From the NCBI GenBank assembly GCA_035477595.1, contig DATIKM010000108.1:55363-119362 (forward strand): 64,000 nucleotides of DNA, read 5' to 3'. Each line of letters starts with the position of its first letter. The first letter of the stretch is position 1. Shown here in pieces: positions 6,511 through 15,242 of the stretch. The notes under the pieces are model-generated. The model did no database searches. It had not been told where the DNA came from and saw only the letters and a program-made list of their open reading frames with translations. Source of the DNA: DATIKM01 sp035477595. Its GTDB lineage: Bacteria > Armatimonadota > Chthonomonadetes > Chthonomonadales > CAJBBX01. Position numbers and translations under genes: made by a program.

Positions 6511-8645
6511 GCCGCGTCTGGCTGGCCTTGCTGGTGGGTCTGCTCACGGTGTTCCCGGCGGGTGTCGGTGCAGGCGGACCGGCACGCACCGTGGTCGTTC
6601 TGGTCGAGGGGATTGGGCGGGAGGACCTCGAGGACCCGCGCTGGCCCGCGCTCCGGAGGCTGGCCTCGGATGGGGCGATAGGTCTGTTGCACACTGCAGC
6701 CGGCCCGGGACCGCCGCGCCTCGCTCGCTTCGTGGCCGTCGCCACGGGCTCGCGCGAGCGCTCGGAGCCGTCCGACGCCTGGATCCTGCGGGACACGGAG
6801 CAGGCCGAGGGCGCCAGCGCCGGTGTCGTGCTGCAGCGCCGCAGCGGTGTTGACTGGCGGAGGGCGCTGCCCGGCGCCGAAGGCGCCCTGAGCGCCGCGC
6901 TGCTCCATCTCGGGATCGGTTCCCTCGCGCGACGGGATCTGCTGTCCCTGACCCCAGCCGCCGCCGCCGGCGCGACCGGCCGGCCCGGCGTCCTGGCGGT
7001 GGTTGGCGACGCGCCAATCGGTTCGCCGGCGCGCGCCGGCGCCCTTCTCGCGATGGGCGAGGAAGGCGTGGCGCCAGTAGTCCTGTGGGCCGACCAGGCT
7101 GTGGGTCCCGACGAGGACCGCCGGATCGGTCATCGCCTCGGGTACGCGGCGGCGAGCGATCCGCGCAGCGTGGTGGTGGTTGTGGGTGCCGGCCTACCCC
7201 GCGAGCGAGCTCTCGCCCGGGTGGACGCTTGCCTGGCAGCCATCGCCTCCCGAAGCGCAGGCAGCGGGCGCGTGCTGCTCGTGTCGGTCTCGCCGCCTCC
7301 TGCCGAGCGCCTCGCGGTTGCGGTGCTGGCGAGCGAAGTGGAGCGCGGGCTCCTCACATCCGCGACCACGCGCACGGCCGGTCTCATCACGCTGGTTGAC
7401 GTGGCGCCATCGGTACGCGAGTGGCTGGGTCTACCGCGTGCGCCACTGCCTGGCGGCCACGCCATGCGCGTGGTCGGCGACAGAGAACCCGCCGTCTCGC
7501 TGGCATGGCTCGACCGCAAGGTGGCCTCCAACGCGGGGGCGTTTGTGCCCGGGCTCGCGGTCCTCGGCGCGATCGCGGGGGTCCTTGGGTTCGGAGCGAT
7601 CTGGCTTCTGCTGCGGGGGCGCACGCCCGGCATGGTGTGGGCGCTGATGCTCGTATGGCTGGTGCAGACCCCGGTCGGGCTGCTGGTTGTAGCGGCGCTG
7701 CCCGGTGCTTCGCTGGGCGTCGTGCTGGTGCACACATTCGTGGCAATGACGGTGATGGCGTCGCTTGCCTTTGCTGCGGCGGCGCGCGGGGGTCGCGACG
7801 GCGCAGAGATGGTTCGCGCGGCGCTGTGCTGGTCCGCCGCCGCGCTCTTTGTCGTCGCGGTGGCTGATTCGGTCGCCGGGCACCGCCTGATGCCGTTCTC
7901 GGTGCTCTCCCCGTACCTTCTTGCGGGCATCCGGTTCTACGGTATAGGCAACGAGTACGCGGCGTGCCTCATCGGCTTCGCGCTCCTCTGGGCGTTCCTG
8001 GGCAGGCTTGGCCCATGGCGCGCGGCCGCGCTCTTCGCCGCCGTCGCGCTGCTGATCGGGTGGCCGGCTCTCGGTGCGAACGCCGGCGGCGCGGCGGCTG
8101 CCATCGCGGGATTCGTGGCGGGGCTTTGGGCGCTCACTGGACGGCGAGTTGGCCTCCTCACGGCTGCAGCGGCAGCCCTCGCCGGCGTGGCGGCCGCCGT
8201 AGGGCTTGCCGTGGCGGACGATGCGCTCGCGGCGGCCGGGGGCAGTGCCACGCACTTGGGCGACGCGGTGCGCCTGTGGCGTGATGGAGGATGGGCGGCG
8301 CTAGCGGAGATCGCCTCGCGTAAGGTGGCTATGAACGCGCGCCTCGTTGTTGACCCGGCGGCGCTCGCGGCGTTCGGCTGGTTCGCGGTCGTCGGCGCCG
8401 TCGGCGCCAGAGCGGGCCGGCGCGTGCTCAGGCGGCTGTCCGATAGCGAGCGGGGATGGGCTGGCGGCGTGAGGCCGGTTGCTGTGGCGGCGTCGGCGGC
8501 CTTCGCGTTCAACGACTCGGGCGTCGTGGCCGCGCTCTTCGTGCTCGGCGCGATGGTCGCGTCGGGCTTGGCCCTCGCGTGCGTTATGGGGCGCGAGGGG
8601 GCCTCGACAGCGGCTTCGCCGGAACCCAGCCAGGCGCCGGCATGA
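6507..8645 (+). CDS. Polytopic membrane protein with phosphatase-like N-terminal domain
   Basis: The protein is about 712 residues if started at the GTG at 6507, which begins a clean signal peptide (SRVWLALLVGLLTVF). Residues 30-330 are extracytoplasmic and have the flavour of an alkaline-phosphatase or sulfatase fold: an early VVVLVEGIGRED strand and a late LITLVDVAPSVREWLGLP segment, as in proteins that end such domains. Clear metal-binding catalytic residues are not evident, so the enzyme activity is doubtful. Residues 335-700 form about ten or more membrane helices, with the motif YGIGNEYAACLIG and GANAGGAAAAIAGF. Function is unknown. It could act on cell-surface polymers or lipids. The frame stays open for 88 codons upstream, but that part lacks conserved features. 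Confidence 0.75.
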   Translation: MSRVWLALLVGLLTVFPAGVGAGGPARTVVVLVEGIGREDLEDPRWPALRRLASDGAIGLLHTAAGPGPPRLARFVAVATGSRERSEPSDAWILRDTEQAEGASAGVVLQRRSGVDWRRALPGAEGALSAALLHLGIGSLARRDLLSLTPAAAAGATGRPGVLAVVGDAPIGSPARAGALLAMGEEGVAPVVLWADQAVGPDEDRRIGHRLGYAAASDPRSVVVVVGAGLPRERALARVDACLAAIASRSAGSGRVLLVSVSPPPAERLAVAVLASEVERGLLTSATTRTAGLITLVDVAPSVREWLGLPRAPLPGGHAMRVVGDREPAVSLAWLDRKVASNAGAFVPGLAVLGAIAGVLGFGAIWLLLRGRTPGMVWALMLVWLVQTPVGLLVVAALPGASLGVVLVHTFVAMTVMASLAFAAAARGGRDGAEMVRAALCWSAAALFVVAVADSVAGHRLMPFSVLSPYLLAGIRFYGIGNEYAACLIGFALLWAFLGRLGPWRAAALFAAVALLIGWPALGANAGGAAAAIAGFVAGLWALTGRRVGLLTAAAAALAGVAAAVGLAVADDALAAAGGSATHLGDAVRLWRDGGWAALAEIASRKVAMNARLVVDPAALAAFGWFAVVGAVGARAGRRVLRRLSDSERGWAGGVRPVAVAASAAFAFNDSGVVAALFVLGAMVASGLALACVMGREGASTAASPEPSQAPA

Positions 8646-8695
8646 GGGCGACCCCGATGCCGGGGAGAGAGCGCCAGCCTCCCCGGGCCGTCGTG

Positions 8696-9148
8696 TCAGT
8701 CGCAGGCCTCGGCGCGAGCGCCGATAGCCCGCATCTGGGCATCCAGGTTTGCGGTCATCTTCTTCTTGATGAGCGCCTTGATCATCGGTCCGATGAGGGG
8801 TACGTTGTACTCGTAGTTGACCACGGACTCGAAGAGCGTGCCCCCGTCGCGCTGGGCGAAGCGCCAGAATCCGGACATGCTGTCCATGTCGCCCGTGAGC
8901 ATGCGGAAGTCGTCGCGGCGAGTGGCGGGGTCCCAGACATCCTCCTGTGTCCACCGGATGGTCATCTTGAACTCGCGAATTGCGCCGACCCACTCGGTGA
9001 CGGTTCGGTTGCCGTCGTCGCTGCGCTCGAGGACGGTGAGCGACTTCAGGTCCTCCATGAACTCCGGGAAGCGCTCCACGTCGCGGGCGACCGCGTACAC
9101 GCGCTCCACGGGCGCGCGAACCAACAGACTCTGCTCGATCACCGGCAT
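8696..9148 (-). CDS. SRPBCC-family protein (polyketide cyclase / coenzyme Q-binding type)
   Basis: This 150-residue START-like helix-grip protein probably binds a hydrophobic ligand. The N-terminus PVIEQSLLVRAPVERVYAVARDVERFPEFMEDL is diagnostic of the COQ10/cyclase group. The C-terminus is a long amphipathic helix (GPMIKALIKKKMTANL). The ATG at 9148 was chosen because the homologous part begins there, although the frame continues upstream. It is divergent from the SAM hydrolase gene with 99 bases between. No partner is nearby to tell its ligand. Confidence 0.85.
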   Translation of the reverse strand: MPVIEQSLLVRAPVERVYAVARDVERFPEFMEDLKSLTVLERSDDGNRTVTEWVGAIREFKMTIRWTQEDVWDPATRRDDFRMLTGDMDSMSGFWRFAQRDGGTLFESVVNYEYNVPLIGPMIKALIKKKMTANLDAQMRAIGARAEACD

Positions 9149-9247
9149 GTCCACTCCCTGGCGCGCCCCGATCGTGCCAGCGCGGCGCGCGCATAGGGGC
9201 ATTCCGCGCGGCGCCCGTCGTTCCCTGCATGCGGCGCAGGGCGCCCG

Positions 9248-10036
9248 ATGAGCCGGCCACTGGTCGCCCTCCTCACGGACTTCGGTACGGCCGACACGTT
9301 CGTGGGCGCCATGAAGGCAGTGATCCTGGGTATCGCGCCCGATGCCATGCTCGTCGACATCGTGCACGATGTGCCCGCACAGGACGTCGGGTACGGCGCT
9401 CTCGCCCTCGAGAGCTGCTACCGCGACTTCCCGTCCGGCACGGTGTTCCTGTGCGTCGTGGACCCCGAAGTGGGCACCGATCGCGGTCTCATCGCCGTGG
9501 AGGCCGGGCCGTGGCGGTTCGTCGCGCCTGACAATGGTCTCCTGACCCCCGTGTTGACCGGGGAGCCCGTCGTTCGCTCCGTGCGGATCGAGAGCGCTGC
9601 CCACCGGCGGCGCTCAGTGAGCGCCACCTTCCACGGACGCGACATCCTGGCGCCCGCTGCCGCGCATCTGGCCGCCGGCATGCCCGTCGAAGCGCTCGGG
9701 CCGCCCGCGACTCCCCGGCTTCTGGCGCCGGACGAGCCCGTGCGGCGGGGCGCCGCTCTGGTGGGGCGCGTCGTGGCGGTGGACCGCTTCGGCAATCTGG
9801 TGACCAACGTGCGCGCCCACGCCATCGCGCCCGGGGCAGTGGTCCGCCTGCCGGGCGGCGTCCTGGCGCCGCTGCGGCGCACCTACGCGGACGTTCCTCG
9901 CGGCGAGGCAGTCGCCTACGTTGGCAGCACGGGCCGCTTGGAGATCGGTGTGCGCGACGGCAGTGCCGCCGGCGTCTTCGACGTCGCGCGCGGCGCGGAG
10001 GTCATGGTCGAGGAGCCGGACTCGCCTGCGGCGTGA
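9248..10036 (+). CDS. SAM hydrolase / SAM hydroxide adenosyltransferase family (DUF62)
   Basis: Members of this family hydrolyse S-adenosylmethionine to adenosine and methionine, or in rare cases halogenate it. The 262-residue protein shows the conserved N-terminal Asp in LLTDFGTADTFVGAMK, DIVHDVPAQDV, the CVVDPEVGTDR segment, and PDNGLLTPV. The second domain begins near residue 165 and carries VDRFGNLVTNV. The common VVDPGVG motif has Glu in place of the first Gly. The absence of the longer chlorinase/fluorinase insertions argues for the hydrolase role. The 3' end overlaps the convergent alpha/beta hydrolase by 35 bases. Confidence 0.9.
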   Translation: MSRPLVALLTDFGTADTFVGAMKAVILGIAPDAMLVDIVHDVPAQDVGYGALALESCYRDFPSGTVFLCVVDPEVGTDRGLIAVEAGPWRFVAPDNGLLTPVLTGEPVVRSVRIESAAHRRRSVSATFHGRDILAPAAAHLAAGMPVEALGPPATPRLLAPDEPVRRGAALVGRVVAVDRFGNLVTNVRAHAIAPGAVVRLPGGVLAPLRRTYADVPRGEAVAYVGSTGRLEIGVRDGSAAGVFDVARGAEVMVEEPDSPAA

Positions 10037-10931
10037 GGTGGCGGTCGAAGAACTGCACGACCCGCCGCCGGTACTCCTCGGGCGCCACATAGACCGCCGC
10101 GATGTGGCCCGACTCGGGCACTGTCCATAGTTCCACCGGTCCTGAAGCGGCGCGCGCCAGACGGTCCGCCTCCAATGCGTCGCAGTAGCGGTCCTCGGCA
10201 TTGTGTATGATCAGGACCGGCAGAGGTCCCAGCCGAGCGATGGCGGCCTCCGGGCTCACATGCTCGGCCTGCGCCCCGATGAGGCGCTCGCCGATGCGCT
10301 GCACGGGCGCCTGGTATATGACCGCCAGCGGGCCCATTAGGGCTCCGAAGTGGCGGTCTATGGCACGGTCGAGGCGTGAGAAGGCGCTCTCGGCCACGAT
10401 TGCGCGGACTGCGGGCGTTCCCTCGGAGCCGATGATCGTCGTCGCCGCCCCGAGCGAGACGCCAAGGGCCCCGATCGGCAGCCCACGTGTTGCCGGGTGC
10501 TCCTGTAGGAAGCGCACCGCTGCGCGGAAGTCGTGAGGCTCGCGCACGCCGAGGGTCATCCGCGAGCCCCCGCTCGCGCCGCGCGACCGGGAGTCGAAGA
10601 GCAGTGCCGCGTAACCGGCATCGACGAGCACGCGCGCCGCAGGAGCCATGCCGAGCCGCGTTCCATCGGCGCCGTGGCACAACACCACAGCGCCACGCGG
10701 CGTCCGATCCGGCGGCCCCACGAGCCAGCCCGCGAGGCGGGTGCCGTCGTGTGAGACGAACGTCACGGGATCGCCGAGGAATCCCGCTGCCTCCGGGTCG
10801 TCCGGCACGTTGGCCGGCCGCGCGCGCAACGACAGCCAGGCGATGAACAGGCATGCGCATGCGTGAGCCGCACCTCCGGCGGCCACCGCGCCTGCCCAAC
10901 GCATCCACTTGCGACGGCTGGAGCGAGCCAT
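10002..10931 (-). CDS. Membrane-anchored alpha/beta hydrolase
   Basis: This is a 309-residue serine hydrolase of the BAAT/Fsh1-like alpha/beta fold. Residues 10-35 are a single hydrophobic segment that should act as an anchor or signal peptide. The oxyanion region is VVLCHGADGTR. The nucleophile Ser sits in GVSLGAA at about residue 150, the acid in NAEDRY near 240, and the His in ESGHIAAVY near 270. The ATG at 10931 has AAAGGAG five bases upstream, better than the GTG two codons earlier. The substrate is unknown. It converges on and overlaps the SAM hydrolase gene. Confidence 0.85.
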   Translation of the reverse strand: MARSSRRKWMRWAGAVAAGGAAHACACLFIAWLSLRARPANVPDDPEAAGFLGDPVTFVSHDGTRLAGWLVGPPDRTPRGAVVLCHGADGTRLGMAPAARVLVDAGYAALLFDSRSRGASGGSRMTLGVREPHDFRAAVRFLQEHPATRGLPIGALGVSLGAATTIIGSEGTPAVRAIVAESAFSRLDRAIDRHFGALMGPLAVIYQAPVQRIGERLIGAQAEHVSPEAAIARLGPLPVLIIHNAEDRYCDALEADRLARAASGPVELWTVPESGHIAAVYVAPEEYRRRVVQFFDRHLTPQASPAPRP

Positions 10932-11090
10932 CGGCACTCCTTTTCAGGGCGGTGGGGCGAGGCATACGCCTCACGGGTATCGTACTGCATCGGTCCAGGG
11001 CCCCGCTCTCCGGCGTGGACGAGGCACAGGATTGTGGGACGGGCGCGGCGAAAGACACCCCGTTAGCCCCACATCGTATCTGGCGGAGAC

Positions 11091-12737
11091 ATGGACACAC
11101 ACTGGGCCATCGACCTCGGAACCACCAACACCGTAATCGCCCGCTGGCAGGGCACCCACGCGGAGACCGTCGACCTGGAGAGCGTGGCTGAGCACGAGCC
11201 CGCATGGCAGACGCCCCTTATACCCTCCCTGGTCTTCTTCGAGGACATGGAGCAGGGCTTCATAGGGAAGGAGGCGATCGCCGCGGACGAGGTGCTGCGC
11301 GCCACCTACGCCGGCCGGCTCACGCCCCTCGCCCGCGCGTTCAAGCGCACACTGGGACGCAGCAGCCAGCAGCCCGTGGCCGAGGTGGGTCACCAGCAGG
11401 TGTCGGCGCGCGCATGCGCCACGCTCTTCCTGCGGAAGATCCTCGCACTGGTGAACGACCGCGAGCGCGACATCACGTGGAGTGCGGTCCCGAAGTGGCA
11501 CGTGCTGCGGCGCTTCGTCATGTGGGCGCGGCGCGAGGGGCTCGTAAACGACCTCACGATGACCGTCCCGGTGGACAGCTTCGAGCCCTACCGCATGGAG
11601 CTGTACAACATAGCGCGCAGGCTCGGCGTGCAGCGGTTCCGCTGGCTCGATGAGCCGGTGGCCGCCGCGCTGGGGTACGGCGTCGATCTGTCGGACGACC
11701 GCAACCTGCTGGTCGCTGACTTCGGCGGCGGAACGCTCGACATCGCGATCGTGCGCACCAACCTGGCGCAGGCCGCCGGGGCGCCCGGGCCGGCCGCCGG
11801 GCGGCGGCGCGCCGAAGTCATCAGCGCCCGGGGGCTGTCGCTCGGCGGCGAGACGGTGGACGAGTGGGTCACCGATGCGGCGTGCGCCAAGCTGGCCGCC
11901 CACGCCGAGACGTTCCGTCCCATCATCCGGGCGCAGGCCGAACGGGTGAAGCGCGAGCTCTCGGGCAAGGTCCTGACCACCGAAGGCACGGTCTTTCGGC
12001 TGCCGGGCTCCGCCGAGCCTCTGGAGTTGACGCGCCGTGAGTTCCTGGACACGCTCGAGGCCCGCCGCTTGCTCGAGATGGTGGGCCAGTGTACGGACGC
12101 GGTCCTTGAGGACGCAGCGCACCGGTGCTCCATCGTCGACCTCGACGCCGTGCTGCTGGTCGGAGGCTCCACGATGCTCCCCGGCATCCGAGAGCTTTTC
12201 GAGCGGAAGTTCGGCGCGAGCCGCGTGCACTACTGGGAGCCCTTCGAGGCGGTCGTGAAGGGCGCAGCGATCTACGGCGCCGGTTACTACGTGGACCAGA
12301 TCATCCATCACGACTACGCCATTCGCGTCTTCAACGAGCAGGCGCAGCGCGCGGAGTACGAGCTGCTGATCAAGCGCGGCACCCCGTACCCCACGCAGAC
12401 GGGGTTCCAGACGCGGTACTACTCGGCAGCGACACGGCAGCAGTTCTTCAGCCTGCCGGTCTGCGAGGTAGGGTACGCCGGACGCCTGGCGATCGGATGG
12501 CAGCGGCGCGGGAACGGCAACGACTACTGGCAGCCGGACCAGACGGAGGAGGGGGAGTGCGTCGTCACGCTGAACGAGGCTGACGCGGTGAGGCTGTCTC
12601 CGCCGGGCGCCGATTCACGCACGCGGCTGCGCATCGACTTCCACATCGACGAGCAGCGGTGGCTCTGCGCCACGATGCACGACCTTCTGCGAGGGCGCGA
12701 CGTCCGCACCGACGATCGCGTCGTCCGTCTCCGCTGA
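11091..12737 (+). CDS. Hsp70-family (DnaK-like) protein with atypical C-terminus
   Basis: This 548-residue actin/Hsp70-fold ATPase carries the phosphate-1 loop AIDLGTTNTVIA (residues 6-17), phosphate-2 LVADFGGGTLDIAIV (about 206) and the adenosine motif LLVGGSTMLPGIRELF (about 355). The nucleotide-binding domain is therefore complete. After about residue 400 there is no recognisable DnaK substrate-binding beta-sandwich pattern or helical lid. Instead there is a 140-residue region rich in Tyr, Trp and Arg (KRGTPYPTQTGFQTRYYS). It is not the housekeeping DnaK: it is shorter, lacks the EEVD-type tail, and has no grpE/dnaJ neighbour. It may be a specialised chaperone or a scaffold for an unknown process. 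Confidence 0.82.
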   Translation: MDTHWAIDLGTTNTVIARWQGTHAETVDLESVAEHEPAWQTPLIPSLVFFEDMEQGFIGKEAIAADEVLRATYAGRLTPLARAFKRTLGRSSQQPVAEVGHQQVSARACATLFLRKILALVNDRERDITWSAVPKWHVLRRFVMWARREGLVNDLTMTVPVDSFEPYRMELYNIARRLGVQRFRWLDEPVAAALGYGVDLSDDRNLLVADFGGGTLDIAIVRTNLAQAAGAPGPAAGRRRAEVISARGLSLGGETVDEWVTDAACAKLAAHAETFRPIIRAQAERVKRELSGKVLTTEGTVFRLPGSAEPLELTRREFLDTLEARRLLEMVGQCTDAVLEDAAHRCSIVDLDAVLLVGGSTMLPGIRELFERKFGASRVHYWEPFEAVVKGAAIYGAGYYVDQIIHHDYAIRVFNEQAQRAEYELLIKRGTPYPTQTGFQTRYYSAATRQQFFSLPVCEVGYAGRLAIGWQRRGNGNDYWQPDQTEEGECVVTLNEADAVRLSPPGADSRTRLRIDFHIDEQRWLCATMHDLLRGRDVRTDDRVVRLR

Positions 12738-12744
12738 CGGCTGT

Positions 12745-14967
12745 TCAAGCCACCTTGCGCACGACTGGGGCCGGGCCGACGCGGGCAGCGCCCGAGGAGC
12801 GCGGCGCGGGCGGGCGCAAGGCCGATAGCCGCCAGCGCAGCATCCGCGCGAGCGGCACGCGCGGGCGGTCCAGCGCGTAGACTCCGGCGCGCCTGGCCTC
12901 GAACTCGATGACCGGCCCGTCGGTGCGGCATACCTCCTCCTTGCCGAACATCACGCGCGCCTGCTCCGCCCACGGGTTCGCAATGCGGCAGGTCCCGCCG
13001 GAGTAGCTATGCACGGCCGCCCAGAGCACCACTCCGCCTACGCACTCCGCCATGACGCTCAGCCCGCCCGGGCTCCGGAGGGCGTACGTTCCGTCCCAGC
13101 CGGGCGGCAGCGCCGGGAACAGATGGATGGCGCCGCCTCGCTCCTGCAGGCACATCTCGTTCAGCGTGGCGCTGAGCACGCCCAGAGGCGCGCATTCGGG
13201 CACAGCGGCCGCGCCGGCCTCCGCTCCGCCGGCCGTGTACAGGCACTGCGGCAGCGTCTGCCCCGTTGCCATGTCGCGCACCAGCAGATGGAGGGCCCAA
13301 GCGCCGGCGCCAGACCGCGCGGCCGCGATTGGCGCCATGAGGCGGCCGGTGTCGCGGGGGGCATCAGCGCCGAGGCCCGCTGAGGCGCCGGCCAGCCCTG
13401 TCGGCGGCATGTCCTTGCCGAAGAAGACGCCAGCCGGCGTACCGGTGCGCCAGGCCTCGTTGACGATGCAAGCAGCCTCAAGGCGGAGCGCCACCTCGAT
13501 CCACGTGGGCCGCGTGGCCGCATCGACGCCGAGCTCTTCGGATGCCTCCGCGAGCGCCAGCAGCCCCCAGCGCAGCGCGGCTGCGTCCTCGGGCGCCAGG
13601 GCGTTGGCTGGTTCGTCGGTGGCGGGCAGCCTACCAGCCATGCGAGCGTGCTCGTAGCAGAAGCCGATGCAGGAGCGGAGGAACGGGTACGCGCGCGTCC
13701 TCAGAAACGCCGGGTCGCGGGCGTGCTGCCAGCACCACCAGAAGGCGAGCGCAGGCGCGATGCATGGGGCGTAGCGGAGGGGCTCGGACGCGCCCGGTGC
13801 GTCCAGCGAGCGCCCGTCTGGCGCCATCAGGCTCGTGAAGCACGCACCCGGCAGCGACAGACGCTCCGCCGTGTCGCGCTCGACGACAGGGCGCATGCGC
13901 GCATAGGTCTCTGTGAGTGTGTGGACCAGCTCCAGATGGTTGGCGGCAAAAAGCGGCAGGTAGGCCGCCTGCATCTCCAGAGGGGTGTACCCCGCGCCCC
14001 GCGGGCGTTCACCCGGCCCGGCAGCCCACAGGGACCCCAGCGCCGGAGGAGCGTAGCGGCCGCGCGACGAGCATGCCATCAAGTAGCGGTGCGTGTACCA
14101 CAGGCCCTCCATGTGCCGCGCGGAGGCGTCTCCCTCGGCGCGCACGCTGAGAAAGGACTTGCGCCAGAATGAGCGCCAGTGGGCCTTGTGGCCCCTTGCC
14201 AGCTCCTCGTGTCCGATCCGGACTGCGCTGTCCAGATGGCTCCTCGCGATGCTGATGGGATCGGCCTCACGCTCCGTGGCTGCGACTGCCACAAAGATGC
14301 GCAACGTGCAGCTCCGCGTCAAGGGCAGCTCGGCGCGAGCCGTCCGGGAATCCTTCAAAGTCGCACGGTGCGACAGCCCCGCGATGCGGCAGGCAACCGC
14401 GAACCGGCGGTCACCCGCGACCTCGAGGACGCCGAACGTGTCGCCGAGCGCGAACGCCCTTCCCTCGCGCCACGCTGAGAGCTCGACGAAGCGCTCGCGC
14501 GGGCGCACCATCACGTCCTGGTACTCGACACACGCCACGCCCGCGGTTGCCGCGACCCACACCCGCGCGCGACAACTGGCCTCCCGTGAGGCAGCCTGCA
14601 CCGTGCAGGATGCGGAGTAGAGGCTAAGCATCTGGCGGAACGGCTGCGGGTCGCTAAGCGGTGATGGGTCGCTGACCACCCGTAGTACACCCGCCGAGAG
14701 AAGCTGGCAGTCGTCGGGCCTTGGCGACGCAGCGTGGGGGTTCATCCACCAAAGGTCGGCCTTGTTGATCTGGATGCGGAGCTCGCCGTCGGGGCACCAG
14801 ACAAGGAGGCCGAGGTCACCGTCGCCGAGCAGCGCCGCGTCGCGCCCATGGGCGGGCGGCGTGCGGTAGACCACATCATGCTGCGTAACGTAGCTGGCGT
14901 AGTCTACGCTCACCGCGCTACCGCTGAACGCGGCAAGGACGGGACCCGCCGTGGTGTTGCCGTTCAT
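12745..14967 (-). CDS. GH95-like glycoside hydrolase
   Basis: This is a large six-hairpin glycosidase of 740 residues. The N-terminal beta-sandwich starts with DVVYRTPPAHGRDAALLGDG followed by DLGLLVW and RIQINKADLWW, a pattern shared by GH95 alpha-fucosidase/galactosidase relatives and DUF5703-type proteins. The (alpha/alpha)6 catalytic barrel begins near residue 280 (HWRSFWRKSFLSV, GLWYTHRYLMACSS). A beta-rich C-terminal domain follows (LFPALPPGWDGTYALRSPGG). The ATG at 14967 begins the recognisable protein. There is no obvious signal peptide, so it may act in the cytoplasm. Its 3' end is 7 bp from the convergent Hsp70 gene. Exact substrate is unknown. Confidence 0.8.
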   Translation of the reverse strand: MNGNTTAGPVLAAFSGSAVSVDYASYVTQHDVVYRTPPAHGRDAALLGDGDLGLLVWCPDGELRIQINKADLWWMNPHAASPRPDDCQLLSAGVLRVVSDPSPLSDPQPFRQMLSLYSASCTVQAASREASCRARVWVAATAGVACVEYQDVMVRPRERFVELSAWREGRAFALGDTFGVLEVAGDRRFAVACRIAGLSHRATLKDSRTARAELPLTRSCTLRIFVAVAATEREADPISIARSHLDSAVRIGHEELARGHKAHWRSFWRKSFLSVRAEGDASARHMEGLWYTHRYLMACSSRGRYAPPALGSLWAAGPGERPRGAGYTPLEMQAAYLPLFAANHLELVHTLTETYARMRPVVERDTAERLSLPGACFTSLMAPDGRSLDAPGASEPLRYAPCIAPALAFWWCWQHARDPAFLRTRAYPFLRSCIGFCYEHARMAGRLPATDEPANALAPEDAAALRWGLLALAEASEELGVDAATRPTWIEVALRLEAACIVNEAWRTGTPAGVFFGKDMPPTGLAGASAGLGADAPRDTGRLMAPIAAARSGAGAWALHLLVRDMATGQTLPQCLYTAGGAEAGAAAVPECAPLGVLSATLNEMCLQERGGAIHLFPALPPGWDGTYALRSPGGLSVMAECVGGVVLWAAVHSYSGGTCRIANPWAEQARVMFGKEEVCRTDGPVIEFEARRAGVYALDRPRVPLARMLRWRLSALRPPAPRSSGAARVGPAPVVRKVA

Positions 14968-15034
14968 CGCTTGTCGCTCGGCCCTCGGTGGCAGGCGTGC
15001 ACAGGGCGGACGAGGGCCGCCCAGCACGTGCCCC

Positions 15035-15064
15035 ATTATCGGAAGCTGGACGCCGCTTCACCAA
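15035..15064 (-). promoter_or_regulatory. Probable promoter of the GH95-like gene
   Basis: On the minus strand there is TTGGTG (15059-15064), 18 bp, then GATAAT (15035-15040), about 65 bases before the start codon at 14967. It overlaps back-to-back with the promoter of the divergent CDF gene. Confidence 0.5.
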
Positions 15065-15073
15065 TCCGGACCG

Positions 15074-15103
15074 TTGACGCCGCGCCGACGCGGCTGGTAA
15101 AGT
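15074..15103 (+). promoter_or_regulatory. Probable promoter of the CDF transporter gene
   Basis: TTGACG (15074-15079) is followed 18 bp later by TAAAGT (15098-15103). Transcription would begin near 15110, which excludes the ATG at 15102 as the start of the downstream protein and supports the GTG at 15243. Confidence 0.55.
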
Positions 15104-15242
15104 GTCGGACGATCAGGCGGCCCCGCGGACCGGCGGGGCGTGGCCGGGCCGGCGGTTAGTCGGCAGCAGAGGTGCCGAGCCCTGCGGGACGCGTTGGAGT
15201 CTCGCGGGGCTTGTTCATTCTGTGTCGGGGAGGCGTGCGACG

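Noticed and set aside
10971..12311. 446-codon open frame on the minus strand
   Set aside because: It is antisense to the Hsp70 gene and shows no recognisable domain.
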